From CAZADH01 sp964483805 (GTDB lineage Bacteria; Muiribacteriota; Ozemobacteria; Ozemobacterales; Ozemobacteraceae): a stretch of 21,716 bases of DNA. Of the stretch, positions 1 through 7,319 are shown piece after piece. The position numbers were made by a program, and so were the translations under genes. The notes below the pieces were generated by a model. It saw only the letters and a program-made list of their open reading frames with translations, was not told the origin of the DNA and did no database searches. Location: contig CAZADH010000080.1 in the NCBI GenBank assembly GCA_964483805.1, positions 1 through 21,716 of the forward strand. Reading direction: 5' to 3'. How positions within the stretch are numbered: the first letter of the stretch is position 1; each line of letters opens with the position of its first letter.

Positions 1-1
1 G

Positions 2-568
2 CCTGACCGGCTTGGAGCCGAGGGCCCACGCGGTGTCGACGAGCGCGTGATCAAGACCATCCGCGCCACCCGGTCGGTGGTGTTGTTCCCCCAGAAACCC
101 GCCGAGGTCCGCGGGAAGCCATTCTGGGCATGGCTCGAGATCGACCCGAAAACCTACGAGACCATCGGAGTTCTCGAGACCGGCGAGCGTGGGGCTCTGG
201 CCGGCGACGCCATCGTCCAGGCGCTGATTCCCGACGGCGCGGGGATCGCCCTCGGCTTCTGGAAGGGCGCAGAAACGGCCGTGTGGGGCATGTCGGCGTT
301 CATCCTGCGCGGAGACAGCGCAGCGGAAGCAGCGGCGGCCACCGAGCGACTGATCGGCGATCTGTCGGAACACCTGGGCAACGTGGGCGACTCGTTCGAG
401 ATCTCGTGTGGCGACGCCAGCGTCGATCTGCTCAGCGGCAAGTTCACGTTGGCGGGCTTCTCGTCTGACGGTGATTACTCGCCGTGGGACGGATACAAAG
501 GCTTCGTCACCGGTTTCAACGCGGGCGCATCCTGGTATCTGGGCAGGGCCCGGGCCGCCGGGCAATAA
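2..568 (+). CDS. Hypothetical protein, C-terminal part (5' end outside window)
   Basis: The frame is open from the left edge to a TAA stop at 566-568, so this is probably the 3' end of a longer gene. A GTG at 47 could serve as a start, but I see no convincing ribosome binding site before it. The visible 189 residues have a mixed alpha/beta look: a segment around FWAWLEIDPKTYETIGVLETG, then an Ala/Glu-rich helix, then a Gly/aromatic-rich end (GYKGFVTGFNAGASWYLG). No membrane segment is visible in this part. I do not recognise the family and assign no function. The gene converges on the namZ-like gene, with the 595-632 palindrome between the two stops. Confidence 0.6.
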   Translation, partial: PDRLGAEGPRGVDERVIKTIRATRSVVLFPQKPAEVRGKPFWAWLEIDPKTYETIGVLETGERGALAGDAIVQALIPDGAGIALGFWKGAETAVWGMSAFILRGDSAAEAAAATERLIGDLSEHLGNVGDSFEISCGDASVDLLSGKFTLAGFSSDGDYSPWDGYKGFVTGFNAGASWYLGRARAAGQ

Positions 569-594
569 CCAAAGATCGGTCCTGCATCACTAAG

Positions 595-632
595 CTTCGT
601 ATGAGTATGACAAATGTCATACTCATACGAAG
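595..632. repeat. Perfect palindrome between two convergent genes
   Basis: Two 18-bp arms, CTTCGTATGAGTATGACA and its exact reverse complement, are separated by only AA. The element lies 26 bp after the stop of the left gene and 14 bp before the stop of the - strand namZ-like gene. Its position suits a bidirectional terminator, but there is no T-run on either side. It is AT-richer than its surroundings and could instead be a REP-like or protein-binding element. The structure is certain and the role is inferred. Confidence 0.85.
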
Positions 633-646
633 ACATATTGAACAAA

Positions 647-1870
647 TCAATACAACAGGTGCGGTCGCCGCGACTCCGCGCAACCCGCGGCACTTGTCGC
701 AAACCCGGCCAGAATCTGCGCGGGCGAGCGGCGCGCCCGGAAGACCGCCGCAAAAATGTCGCTGCCGACCAGCAGCGCCGCGTGCTGCCTCTTGAGCGCG
801 AACTCGGCGACGCCCTGATCGCGCAACGCGCACACGACATGCACGAAGATCGCGACACTGCGCACGGCGGCGCGGTCGGTCACCTCGACGCGCACGCCGT
901 GACACCAGCGGCGGGCGTGCACGTCAGTGGCCGGGGTCCGGGCCTCGACGTGAAAACGCACCCCCGCAAGACGCGCGGCTTCGAGCGTGCGCACCAGCGC
1001 CTTCGCATCGAGCCACGGCGCGCCAAACCAACGAAACGGCGCGTCGGTGCCGCGGCCGACCGAGAGGTTGGTCGCTTCAAACAGGCACAATCCGGGATAC
1101 AACAGCGCCGCATCGAGACTGCGCAGGTTGGGTGACGGGCGAACCCACGACCGGCCGGTCTGGTCGAAGAGCATCGACCGGCGCCATCCCCGCACCGGGA
1201 TCACGGTGAGCCGCAGCTTCAGCCCCTTTGCCTCAGCGTGCAGGCGCGCCATCTCGCCGGCCGTGAGTCCGTGACGGATCGGCACTGGGAAGTATCCGAC
1301 GAAGCTGCCGGTCTTTTCGAGCACCGGCCCCTCGAGCACGTCGCCGCCGAGCGGATTCGGACGATCGAGCACGACGAACTCGATGCCGTGGGCCGCGGCC
1401 TCTTCCATGCAGATGCCCATCGTGCTCAGGTAGGTGTAGAACCGCGCCCCGACGTCCTGGATGTCGAAGACGAGCGTGTCGATGCCGCGCAGCATTTCGG
1501 CGGTCGGCCGGCGCGTCTTGCCGTAAAGACTGAACACGGGCAGCCCGGTCTGTGCGTCGCGCGCATGGTCGACATGGGCGCCGGCGTCCTGGTCACCGCG
1601 GAACCCATGTTCCGGGCTGAAGATCGCGACCAGCGTCAACTTTTTTGCGGCGAACAACAGATCGACGAGACTGCGGCCGTGGCGGTCGACGCCGGTCTGA
1701 TTGGTAATCACGCCGACCCGCTTGCCTTCGAGACCGGCGAAGTCGGTCTGCTGCAAGACGTCGATGCCGGCCAGCAACGGACCGGCCGACAGGGTCGACA
1801 CCTGCGCCAGCAGCAGCACCAGCGCGAACACCAGACCAGAGACATATTTGTCGAATCGTCGAATGGTCAT
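647..1870 (-). CDS. namZ: Secreted NamZ/DUF1343-family exo-beta-N-acetylmuramidase
   Basis: This is a DUF1343 (glycoside hydrolase 171) protein. The characterised member, Bacillus subtilis NamZ, removes terminal N-acetylmuramic acid from peptidoglycan fragments. After a hydrophobic signal peptide (about residues 1-28) the family signatures appear in order: GVITNQTGVDRHG, FSPEHGFRGDQDAG, VFDIQDVGARFYTYLSTM, VLDRPNPLGG, SPNLRSLDAALLYPGLCLFE and NLSVGRGTDAPFRWFGAPW. The 407-residue length is usual, and the end (RRPHLLY) looks complete. Three Met codons are possible starts. I chose the one at 1870 because GGAA lies 6 nt before it; the first, at 1882, gives 411 residues. The gene starts 24 bp after lipoprotein A stops, on the same strand, so the two are probably cotranscribed. 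The likely role is recycling or remodelling of cell wall in the periplasm. Confidence 0.9.
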   Translation of the reverse strand: MTIRRFDKYVSGLVFALVLLLAQVSTLSAGPLLAGIDVLQQTDFAGLEGKRVGVITNQTGVDRHGRSLVDLLFAAKKLTLVAIFSPEHGFRGDQDAGAHVDHARDAQTGLPVFSLYGKTRRPTAEMLRGIDTLVFDIQDVGARFYTYLSTMGICMEEAAAHGIEFVVLDRPNPLGGDVLEGPVLEKTGSFVGYFPVPIRHGLTAGEMARLHAEAKGLKLRLTVIPVRGWRRSMLFDQTGRSWVRPSPNLRSLDAALLYPGLCLFEATNLSVGRGTDAPFRWFGAPWLDAKALVRTLEAARLAGVRFHVEARTPATDVHARRWCHGVRVEVTDRAAVRSVAIFVHVVCALRDQGVAEFALKRQHAALLVGSDIFAAVFRARRSPAQILAGFATSAAGCAESRRPHLLY

Positions 1871-1894
1871 CATGGCTTCCATAGTCTTGCGATA

Positions 1895-4800
1895 CTACGG
1901 CCGCCCCACGCGGAAACCGATGTAGGACTCGGTCCACCGGTTGTAATAACCGTACCGCTGGAGCGATGTCAGGTTCACCGCATTGTTGGTCATCATCGCG
2001 CCCCGCGCAACCGGTTGCTCGCCTTGATACAGCGCATCGCACCATTCAGAGACATTGCCGGACATGTCGTAGGTTCCGTAATAACTTGGGGCATTGCAAC
2101 TCCCGACCGTCGTGACGTCGGCTCCGGCCTGCCAATTTGCGCCACTGTTGTAGTTGGCCACGTTGGCGCCTGGATTGCTCACCGACCCGTTGGCATTGGC
2201 GGTGGCGACGGTCGGATTGGTGTTCGACTGAGTGGCAAACAGATAGTAACCTGCATTCGTACCGCCGCCCTTGTAATACGCGGCTTTATACCATTCGTTC
2301 TCGGTCGGCAACACGTACCGGCTGCCCGGGTTGCGGGGGCCGACCCCGCCCGAATCGATGCCACCGCCAACAATCGTATAAGCACCCGTCTCGGTATCGC
2401 TCGTCGCCTTGGCACCGTTGTGCAGCCAGTTGATGAACCGGATCGCCGAACAGTAGCTCACATAGTTCACCGGCTTGTCGGCATAGTTGGTGTACAGGGT
2501 ATAGACGTAACTGCCACTGGTGCCGGTTCCCCGGATACCCGATTTGGTCGGGGTGGCGACCTCCCACCGAAACTCGGTGCCGAGTCCGTACGGGTCGGTC
2601 TGGGCCTTGGCGTTCAAGAAGGTGCAGTATTGCGCGTTGGTCACCTCGTATTTGCCGATCCGGTAGACGTAGGGGACCGTACCGTAACCGGCAGACGCAT
2701 CGGTAGCCGACGTCGCCGTGTCGCCAATGTTGCCCGGGTCGCCCACGGTGACCATCTCGATGACCACCAGCGGAGTGGGACCAGACACCGTGTTCGTCGT
2801 GCCGATGGGGTTGCCGGCCACATCGCCGGCGCCGGTGACGGTCACGTCGAGGGTGCTGCCGGCAGTCATCAGGCCGGAGTTCCAGCGCAGGCGATAGGTG
2901 TTGCCGGTGACCAGCGTCACCGAATCGGGATGGTCAGCAAGCGTTCCCTTGCCCCCGCCAATCGTGTAGTTTCCTGGCGTGGTCGCACCCGCGCCCATCG
3001 GTTCGCTGAAGGTGATCTCGAGCTCATCGCCGGCGAGCGTCGAGATGGCGGAGACGGCCGGGGCAGCCCCCTCAATGACCAGGGCTTTATTGTAACCCAG
3101 CGAACCCGCTGCACCAGGTGCAGACAACGTCAATACCGCGTCGTTGTGTGCGCCATCGCGAATCGTGCCGCCGTTCAGGGCCAATGCTGCGGTGCTGAGG
3201 TAGTCGAGGTCGCTCGACACATCGTCGGGCTGCGCCGTGTATCGGAAGGTCAACGTGTTCGAGTTGCTGCCGCCGACATACGCGGCCACGCGGTCGGTCG
3301 TACCGGTTTCGAGCGTGAGTTGCGGCGTGCCCGTCACCTGCACGGTCTCGTCGAACTGCACGAGGATGTCGATGACCGTGCCCGCCGGCCATACCGCATC
3401 GGATTTCACCGACGTGACGCCCTGCACGGTCGGCGCCACGTTGTCGTAGACGGTCGCGTACACCGCCGCAGCATTGCCACTGCCGGCCACCGTGTGCGCC
3501 GCGTCTACTGGAACACCGACGCCCACCTCGCCCTGCCGCACCGGAGTGATATTGAAGTTGTAAATACGCGGACCGGCGGCAACGAAGTCAGACAGCGCGC
3601 CGTTCGTCACCACCACATCGGCCGCCACGAAGTCGGCCACGTCGGCACTGAACGTAACGGTCACCGGGATCGGCGACACCCGCGTCGGATTGCTGGCGAT
3701 CGAGGCGATCGTGACCGTGAGCGCATTGGTATCGACGACCAGTTCGTTGGTCGTGGCGTCGGTCTGCGTGTTGCCCGCGGCATCGACGGCCCGGGCGACC
3801 ACCGCGTAGGTGCCGTTGCCGAGAGCATTGGTGACCGTCGCCACCCATGCCGCACCGTTGACCACCGCCACGTAATCGACGGCATTGACAGTGACCGTGA
3901 CCGTCGCCACGCCCACTTCGACCGTGCCGGTCAGCACCGGCGTCGCGTTGCTCGTCGTCTGCGCAACGACCGTGACCGCCGGGGCCACCGTATCGTGCAC
4001 CAATGTCAATACCGCTGCGCCGTTGCCCTTGCTGGTCGTGTCGTGGGCGACCCCCACCGGGACCCCGACGCTCACTTCGCCCTGACGCGTCGGCGTGATA
4101 TTGAACGTGTAAATACGTGCACTCACGGCCACGAAGTCGGCCAACGTGCCGTTGGTCACGACGACATCGGCCGCAACGAAATCGGCCACATCGGTGTCGA
4201 AGGTCACGGTCACCGGGATCGGCGCGACGTTGCTCGGATTCGAAGCGGTCGTCGTGATCACGGTCGTGAAGTTGGTCGAAGGCCCGGCCGCCATCGTCAC
4301 CGTGACGAGGTAACTCTGCTGCGAACCGTCCTGCGCGACGACGGTGTACATCTTGGGCGCGGCGAAACTGTTGGCGGTCACGCCCGTGGTCTGGGTGGCC
4401 GCGCCGATCATCAAGGTCGCGTTCGGCGACACGGCAAAACTGGCCACCAATGCCGAGAAGGGGGTGCCGAACGGCACGGTCACGGCCACGGTTTTCTCGG
4501 CCTCACCGATGGTGCCGGTCACGGCCGGCGTGGTGAACGCGAATGCGGTCAGTGTCTTCGCGCTGCTGAGTGCGGTACCGGTGCCTGTCCCGGTGCCGGT
4601 CGAAGAGGAGGTTCCTGTGCCAGTCCCGGTCCCGGTTCCCGTGCCGGTACCGGTCGAGGTGCCGATACCGGTGCCGGTGGAGGTGGACGTGCCCGTTCCG
4701 GTTCCGGAACCGGTGGTCGAACCGGTGATGGTCCCGGGGCCGCCAAGCACCTGGCGATCGACCAGGTTCATCGCCTCGACGTAGGCCGTGACGCTCTGCC

Positions 4801-5395
4801 GGTCGACGGTCGCGATCGCCTGCGTGATCGCGCCGGCGAGGTTCGCGGTCGCACTCGCAAACAGGCGCGGGTCGTTGACGATCTGCATGAGCACGTTCGC
4901 GACGACATCGCGCGCAAGCCGCGACCCGACCGGGTTTACGACGATCGTGTTCGACCCCACGGCGAGATCGGCCGCGCCGTGGAACTCGCTGCGGCCGGCG
5001 ATGGTGCCATTTTCGACCGACACCTGTGCGATCGTCGTCTGCGCCGGCACTGTAAATACAAAGTCAACCTGCGTTCCCGAGGCGACCTGGGCGGTCTGCG
5101 TCTGGCGCGTCGTTGGCGAAGCGGTATTGCCGAGGTTGACCGAGATCATGCGCACGGTGACCTGCGGCAGGCCGACCGCGCCGCGCACGGATGGGCGCAC
5201 ATCGGACTCCGTCATCCCGTCGACCTGAAAATTCAGGCGGACTTCGGCATTGGCCACGGCGCCCGGGCCACCCAACGTGGTCGGTGTCGCCGGCCCGACG
5301 CCGGCGGCATCGGGGGCGCGGTCGCAGCCGACGAAGACGGGAACAGCAAACGCAACGAAGAACGCCACCATGGTCAAAACGAGACGCCTGGTCAT
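1895..5395 (-). CDS. Modular surface lipoprotein A: conserved N-module, GT linker, Ig-like domains, FGE/lectin-like C-terminus
   Basis: This 1166-residue predicted lipoprotein starts MTRRLVLTMVAFF and has FVGC at 21-24, so Cys24 is the likely lipidated residue. Residues about 25-220 form a module nearly identical to those of lipoproteins B and C. A Gly-Thr repeat linker follows (about 220-280), then a DUF5018-like domain (about 281-370), Ig-like domains including two near-copies (VADFVAADVVVTNG in each), a segment with VTGTPQLTLETGTTDR, and another Ig-like unit with EITFSEPMGAG. Residues about 877-1166 are an FGE-sulfatase/C-type-lectin-like domain (KYEVTNAQYCTFLNA, LPTENEWYKAAYY, YDMSGNVSEWCD, final IGFRVGRP). 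It lacks the paired cysteines of the FGE active site, so I infer binding rather than catalysis. I chose 5395 over an upstream ATG at 5437 because it gives a clean signal peptide and has AAAGGG before it. An imperfect palindrome shared with B and C lies upstream. Confidence 0.9.
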   Translation of the reverse strand: MTRRLVLTMVAFFVAFAVPVFVGCDRAPDAAGVGPATPTTLGGPGAVANAEVRLNFQVDGMTESDVRPSVRGAVGLPQVTVRMISVNLGNTASPTTRQTQTAQVASGTQVDFVFTVPAQTTIAQVSVENGTIAGRSEFHGAADLAVGSNTIVVNPVGSRLARDVVANVLMQIVNDPRLFASATANLAGAITQAIATVDRQSVTAYVEAMNLVDRQVLGGPGTITGSTTGSGTGTGTSTSTGTGIGTSTGTGTGTGTGTGTGTSSSTGTGTGTGTALSSAKTLTAFAFTTPAVTGTIGEAEKTVAVTVPFGTPFSALVASFAVSPNATLMIGAATQTTGVTANSFAAPKMYTVVAQDGSQQSYLVTVTMAAGPSTNFTTVITTTASNPSNVAPIPVTVTFDTDVADFVAADVVVTNGTLADFVAVSARIYTFNITPTRQGEVSVGVPVGVAHDTTSKGNGAAVLTLVHDTVAPAVTVVAQTTSNATPVLTGTVEVGVATVTVTVNAVDYVAVVNGAAWVATVTNALGNGTYAVVARAVDAAGNTQTDATTNELVVDTNALTVTIASIASNPTRVSPIPVTVTFSADVADFVAADVVVTNGALSDFVAAGPRIYNFNITPVRQGEVGVGVPVDAAHTVAGSGNAAAVYATVYDNVAPTVQGVTSVKSDAVWPAGTVIDILVQFDETVQVTGTPQLTLETGTTDRVAAYVGGSNSNTLTFRYTAQPDDVSSDLDYLSTAALALNGGTIRDGAHNDAVLTLSAPGAAGSLGYNKALVIEGAAPAVSAISTLAGDELEITFSEPMGAGATTPGNYTIGGGKGTLADHPDSVTLVTGNTYRLRWNSGLMTAGSTLDVTVTGAGDVAGNPIGTTNTVSGPTPLVVIEMVTVGDPGNIGDTATSATDASAGYGTVPYVYRIGKYEVTNAQYCTFLNAKAQTDPYGLGTEFRWEVATPTKSGIRGTGTSGSYVYTLYTNYADKPVNYVSYCSAIRFINWLHNGAKATSDTETGAYTIVGGGIDSGGVGPRNPGSRYVLPTENEWYKAAYYKGGGTNAGYYLFATQSNTNPTVATANANGSVSNPGANVANYNSGANWQAGADVTTVGSCNAPSYYGTYDMSGNVSEWCDALYQGEQPVARGAMMTNNAVNLTSLQRYGYYNRWTESYIGFRVGRP
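3511..4260 (-). repeat. Two near-identical Ig-like repeats inside lipoprotein A
   Basis: Units of about 195 bp lie near 3511-3703 and 4050-4245. Each encodes P(I)PVTVTF..DVADFVAADVVVTNG followed by RIY(T/N)FNITP(T/V)RQGEV and then (G/S)VGVPV. A different Ig-like unit sits between them. This indicates duplication of an Ig-type module within the gene. Boundaries are approximate. Confidence 0.75.
4555..4736 (-). repeat. Hexanucleotide repeat encoding a Gly-Thr/Ser-Thr linker (lipoprotein A)
   Basis: A degenerate six-base repeat (GGNACN on the coding strand) encodes runs of GTGTGT with some Ser and Ile substitutions. It links the conserved N-terminal module to the first Ig-like domain. Because the unit is 6 bp, gain or loss of units keeps the reading frame and changes only linker length. 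A homologous array is present in lipoprotein C, and B has none. Confidence 0.85.
4737..5395 (-). repeat. Paralogous block, copy A (signal peptide plus conserved module)
   Basis: This block of about 660 bp, encoding residues 1-220, is homologous at both DNA and protein level to 10488-11150 and 13510-14176. Shared stretches include MISVN(L/V/I)GNTASPTTRQ, VSVENGTIAGRSEFHGAADL and VGSNTIVVNPVGSRL. A and C stay homologous past the block into the DUF5018-like domain, while B diverges at its end. Confidence 0.9.
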
Positions 5396-5455
5396 AGAGA
5401 ACCCTTTCGTCAGCGGGCAGCGAAACCGGGTCGCCACTGCCTTTCAACAACCTTT

Positions 5456-5483
5456 GAAGAATCGACGGTATCCATTGTCACAG
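5456..5483 (-). promoter_or_regulatory. Conserved upstream element of lipoprotein A
   Basis: On the + strand this reads AGAATcGAcGGTATCcATTgt followed by CACAG, an imperfect palindrome of the form AAT-N-GA ... TATC-N-ATT. It aligns with the elements upstream of B (11207-11226) and C (14233-14252) and lies about 62 bp before the start codon. It may be an operator or part of the promoter. I cannot place -35 and -10 boxes with confidence. Confidence 0.5.
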
Positions 5484-5530
5484 TGATGCGAACCCGTAGC
5501 AACAACTAATTCAGAGTATTGGCGACGACG

Positions 5531-6256
5531 CTACTTTCCCTCGATCGTGCCGCTGAGAATGCCGCTCGGGAACCAGGGATTGGTCCCGTTGAAGATCTTC
5601 TTTCGGTCGGGAGAGATCTGGCACTGGTATCGTGCGTTCTGCCCCTTGCGAAAGACCACAAGGCGATCACCTTTCAGCGACTCGAGGACCAAAACATCTT
5701 TCACCACTTTTCCGGCCGGGAGGTGCCAGACGCCGACAAACTCGTTGCTATCACCCTGGCGTGTCCAGGTGCCGCGCCACTCGCCTTCCTGGATCTGCCA
5801 GACCCGGCCCAGATTGTCCGGGCCGAGCGAGTCAGAGCCGGCCGCTCGCTGCTCCACGTCTTTGGGTGGCCTGCCAACGGGTTGGACCTGCGGCGTTGTT
5901 GGTTTCTTTTCGGGGTTTGCGGTCTTCTCTTCTTTTGTGATGATCAGTTCAGACGAGAGCACGAATTCCTGGGACGCGCCGTCGCGCGTCTCGACGACGA
6001 GAAGGTCGAACAGGGGCTGGCGGGGCGCATTGCCACCACTGGATACGGAGTTGTGCTCTCGGAAGTAGATCTTCTTCAATTCGCTCAATGGCACCTTTCG
6101 AAAAACCGTGCCATCCGAGTTGGCGATGACAATCACCGGGTCATCCTGGTCAATCGACAAACTGAGCGCCGGGATTGCTCCAGAGAAACCCGCAACAATG
6201 CCGCACAACACCAACGAACTCATCAGAACGCGAAAAACGGCGTTGGAATGCACCAT
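5531..6256 (-). CDS. Small secreted protein of unknown function
   Basis: The 241-residue product begins with a signal peptide (MVHSNAVFRVLMSSLVLCGI...). Next come a beta-rich N-terminal part (DDPVIVIANSDGTVFRKVPL), a Lys/Pro-rich, probably disordered stretch (EEKTANPEKKPTTPQVQPVG), and a Trp-rich C-terminal domain (about 150-241: VWQIQEGEWRGTWTRQG, VGVWHLP, NPWFPSGILSGTIEG). That end could form a small beta-barrel, but I do not recognise the family. I chose the Met at 6256, not the upstream ATG at 6340, because AAGGAG lies 10-12 nt before it and a signal peptide follows directly. The gene lies between the aldo/keto reductase and lipoprotein A on the same strand. Export is likely and the function unknown. 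Confidence 0.75.
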   Translation of the reverse strand: MVHSNAVFRVLMSSLVLCGIVAGFSGAIPALSLSIDQDDPVIVIANSDGTVFRKVPLSELKKIYFREHNSVSSGGNAPRQPLFDLLVVETRDGASQEFVLSSELIITKEEKTANPEKKPTTPQVQPVGRPPKDVEQRAAGSDSLGPDNLGRVWQIQEGEWRGTWTRQGDSNEFVGVWHLPAGKVVKDVLVLESLKGDRLVVFRKGQNARYQCQISPDRKKIFNGTNPWFPSGILSGTIEGK

Positions 6257-6371
6257 GGCTCTCTTCTCTCCTTGTTGGTTCATTTGGAGACAGTAACACG
6301 GCAAAACCAAGTCCCGGCAGAGGCGCAGATACTGACACACGATGTATTTACACCGATCATGCGCCTCCGCG

Positions 6372-7211
6372 TTACCCGAGGTGCTCGATCGTCGCCACGT
6401 CGTCGTCGGTCAGCGAGAAATCGGCAACCTCGAGGTCGATGCGCATGTGCTCGGGGTCGGTGGTGCCGGTCAGCGGCAACATGCCGACCTGCAGGGCAAA
6501 ACGGAAGGTGACCTGCGCGATCGAGCGGCCGACGCGACGGGCAATCGCCGCGACAGCCGGACTGCTCAACTCGCGCCCATTGGCTGTCAGCAGCGAGAAT
6601 CCCTGGTAGATCATGTTCTGGTCACGACAAAATCGCCGCACCTCTCGGTCCCAGCCGGTGGCGGCAAAGCAACGGTTCTGCACAAACGTCGGCGGCCGCG
6701 AGGCCTTCGCGCAAAGCAACTCGAGTTGTGCCAGCGAGATATTGCTGACCCCGAGATAGCGGGTTCGGCCGGCCCCGAGCAACTCGACCATGGTCTCCCA
6801 GACCGCGAAGTCGACGTCGGCCAGACCCCGCCCGACCGACGGGCCGTGCAATACAAAAGAGTCTATTTTGTCGACACCGAGGTGTTCGAGCGAACTGGCC
6901 AGCGATTGCCGCACCTGATCAGGCGGCGCAGCATTCGGGTCGTACGGCAGGCGGTGATCCTGGCCCGGCCGATAGGTGAACTTCGTCTGCACGAACACCT
7001 GGTCGCGGGCGACGAGTCCCTCGGCAAACGCCTCGCGCAGCGCATCACCGACGCCGGCCTCGTGGTAGTGCTTGCGTTGGTTCGCGGTGTCGATGCCGCG
7101 AAAACCCGCCCGCAAGGCCTCCTTGACGAGATCGGCCGTGCGCACGTCTTTCCAGGCCGTGCCGTAGAGAAACAGCGGCAGTTTCGCGCCGGCAATTGTG
7201 GGGACGGTCAT
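6372..7211 (-). CDS. Aldo/keto reductase
   Basis: This 279-residue NAD(P)H-dependent reductase of carbonyl compounds has the TIM-barrel family layout. The catalytic tetrad can be read directly: Asp41 in FRGIDTANQRKHYHE, Tyr49 in the same motif, Lys77 in VQTKFTYRPGQ and His122 in DSFVLHGPS. The DTANQRKHYHE form, with a longer Asp-Tyr spacing than the common DTAxxYGNE, is known from one AKR subgroup. GVSNISLAQLELL and a late cofactor-binding part (LPLTGTTDPEHMRIDLEV) are also present. There is no signal peptide, so the protein is cytoplasmic. GGAG 7 nt before the ATG supports the start. The substrate cannot be inferred. The gene follows lipoprotein B after 108 bp that contain a REP-like hairpin, so cotranscription is uncertain. 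Confidence 0.93.
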   Translation of the reverse strand: MTVPTIAGAKLPLFLYGTAWKDVRTADLVKEALRAGFRGIDTANQRKHYHEAGVGDALREAFAEGLVARDQVFVQTKFTYRPGQDHRLPYDPNAAPPDQVRQSLASSLEHLGVDKIDSFVLHGPSVGRGLADVDFAVWETMVELLGAGRTRYLGVSNISLAQLELLCAKASRPPTFVQNRCFAATGWDREVRRFCRDQNMIYQGFSLLTANGRELSSPAVAAIARRVGRSIAQVTFRFALQVGMLPLTGTTDPEHMRIDLEVADFSLTDDDVATIEHLG

Positions 7212-7271
7212 GGAGTCACTCCACGCATCACTCTATCGCCTCCAAATGCAGAAATCGACAAATCGGCAAAT

Positions 7272-7310
7272 GGGGACGCATACCTTTTTCCGAAAGAAGT
7301 ATGCGTCCCC
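7272..7310. repeat. REP-like hairpin, GGGGACGCATAC type
   Basis: Perfect 12-bp arms (GGGGACGCATAC and GTATGCGTCCCC) enclose a 15-nt loop that extends the stem with one mismatch and a G-T wobble. The element lies between lipoprotein B and the aldo/keto reductase gene. It shares the outer GGGGACG stem with the hairpin at 14294-14340, which suggests a dispersed REP family. It could also act as an mRNA 3' end for lipoprotein B, although no T-run follows. Confidence 0.8.
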
Positions 7311-7319
7311 GATCACAGA

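Noticed and set aside
595..632. CRISPR-like or intrinsic terminator reading of the palindromes
   Set aside because: There is no regularly spaced repeat-spacer pattern anywhere, and none of the hairpins is followed by a T-run.
1895..2765. Diversity-generating retroelement target in the FGE/lectin-like C-termini (also 11297-12090), both ending in GFR
   Set aside because: The fold and ending resemble DGR variable proteins, but the window has no reverse transcriptase, no template repeat and no clear AAC-rich variable region.
1238..5509. A 1423-codon open frame on the + strand opposite lipoprotein A and namZ
   Set aside because: Its Arg/His/Gly-rich translation has no domain and mirrors the GC-rich codon pattern of the - strand genes, which carry clear motifs and signal peptides.
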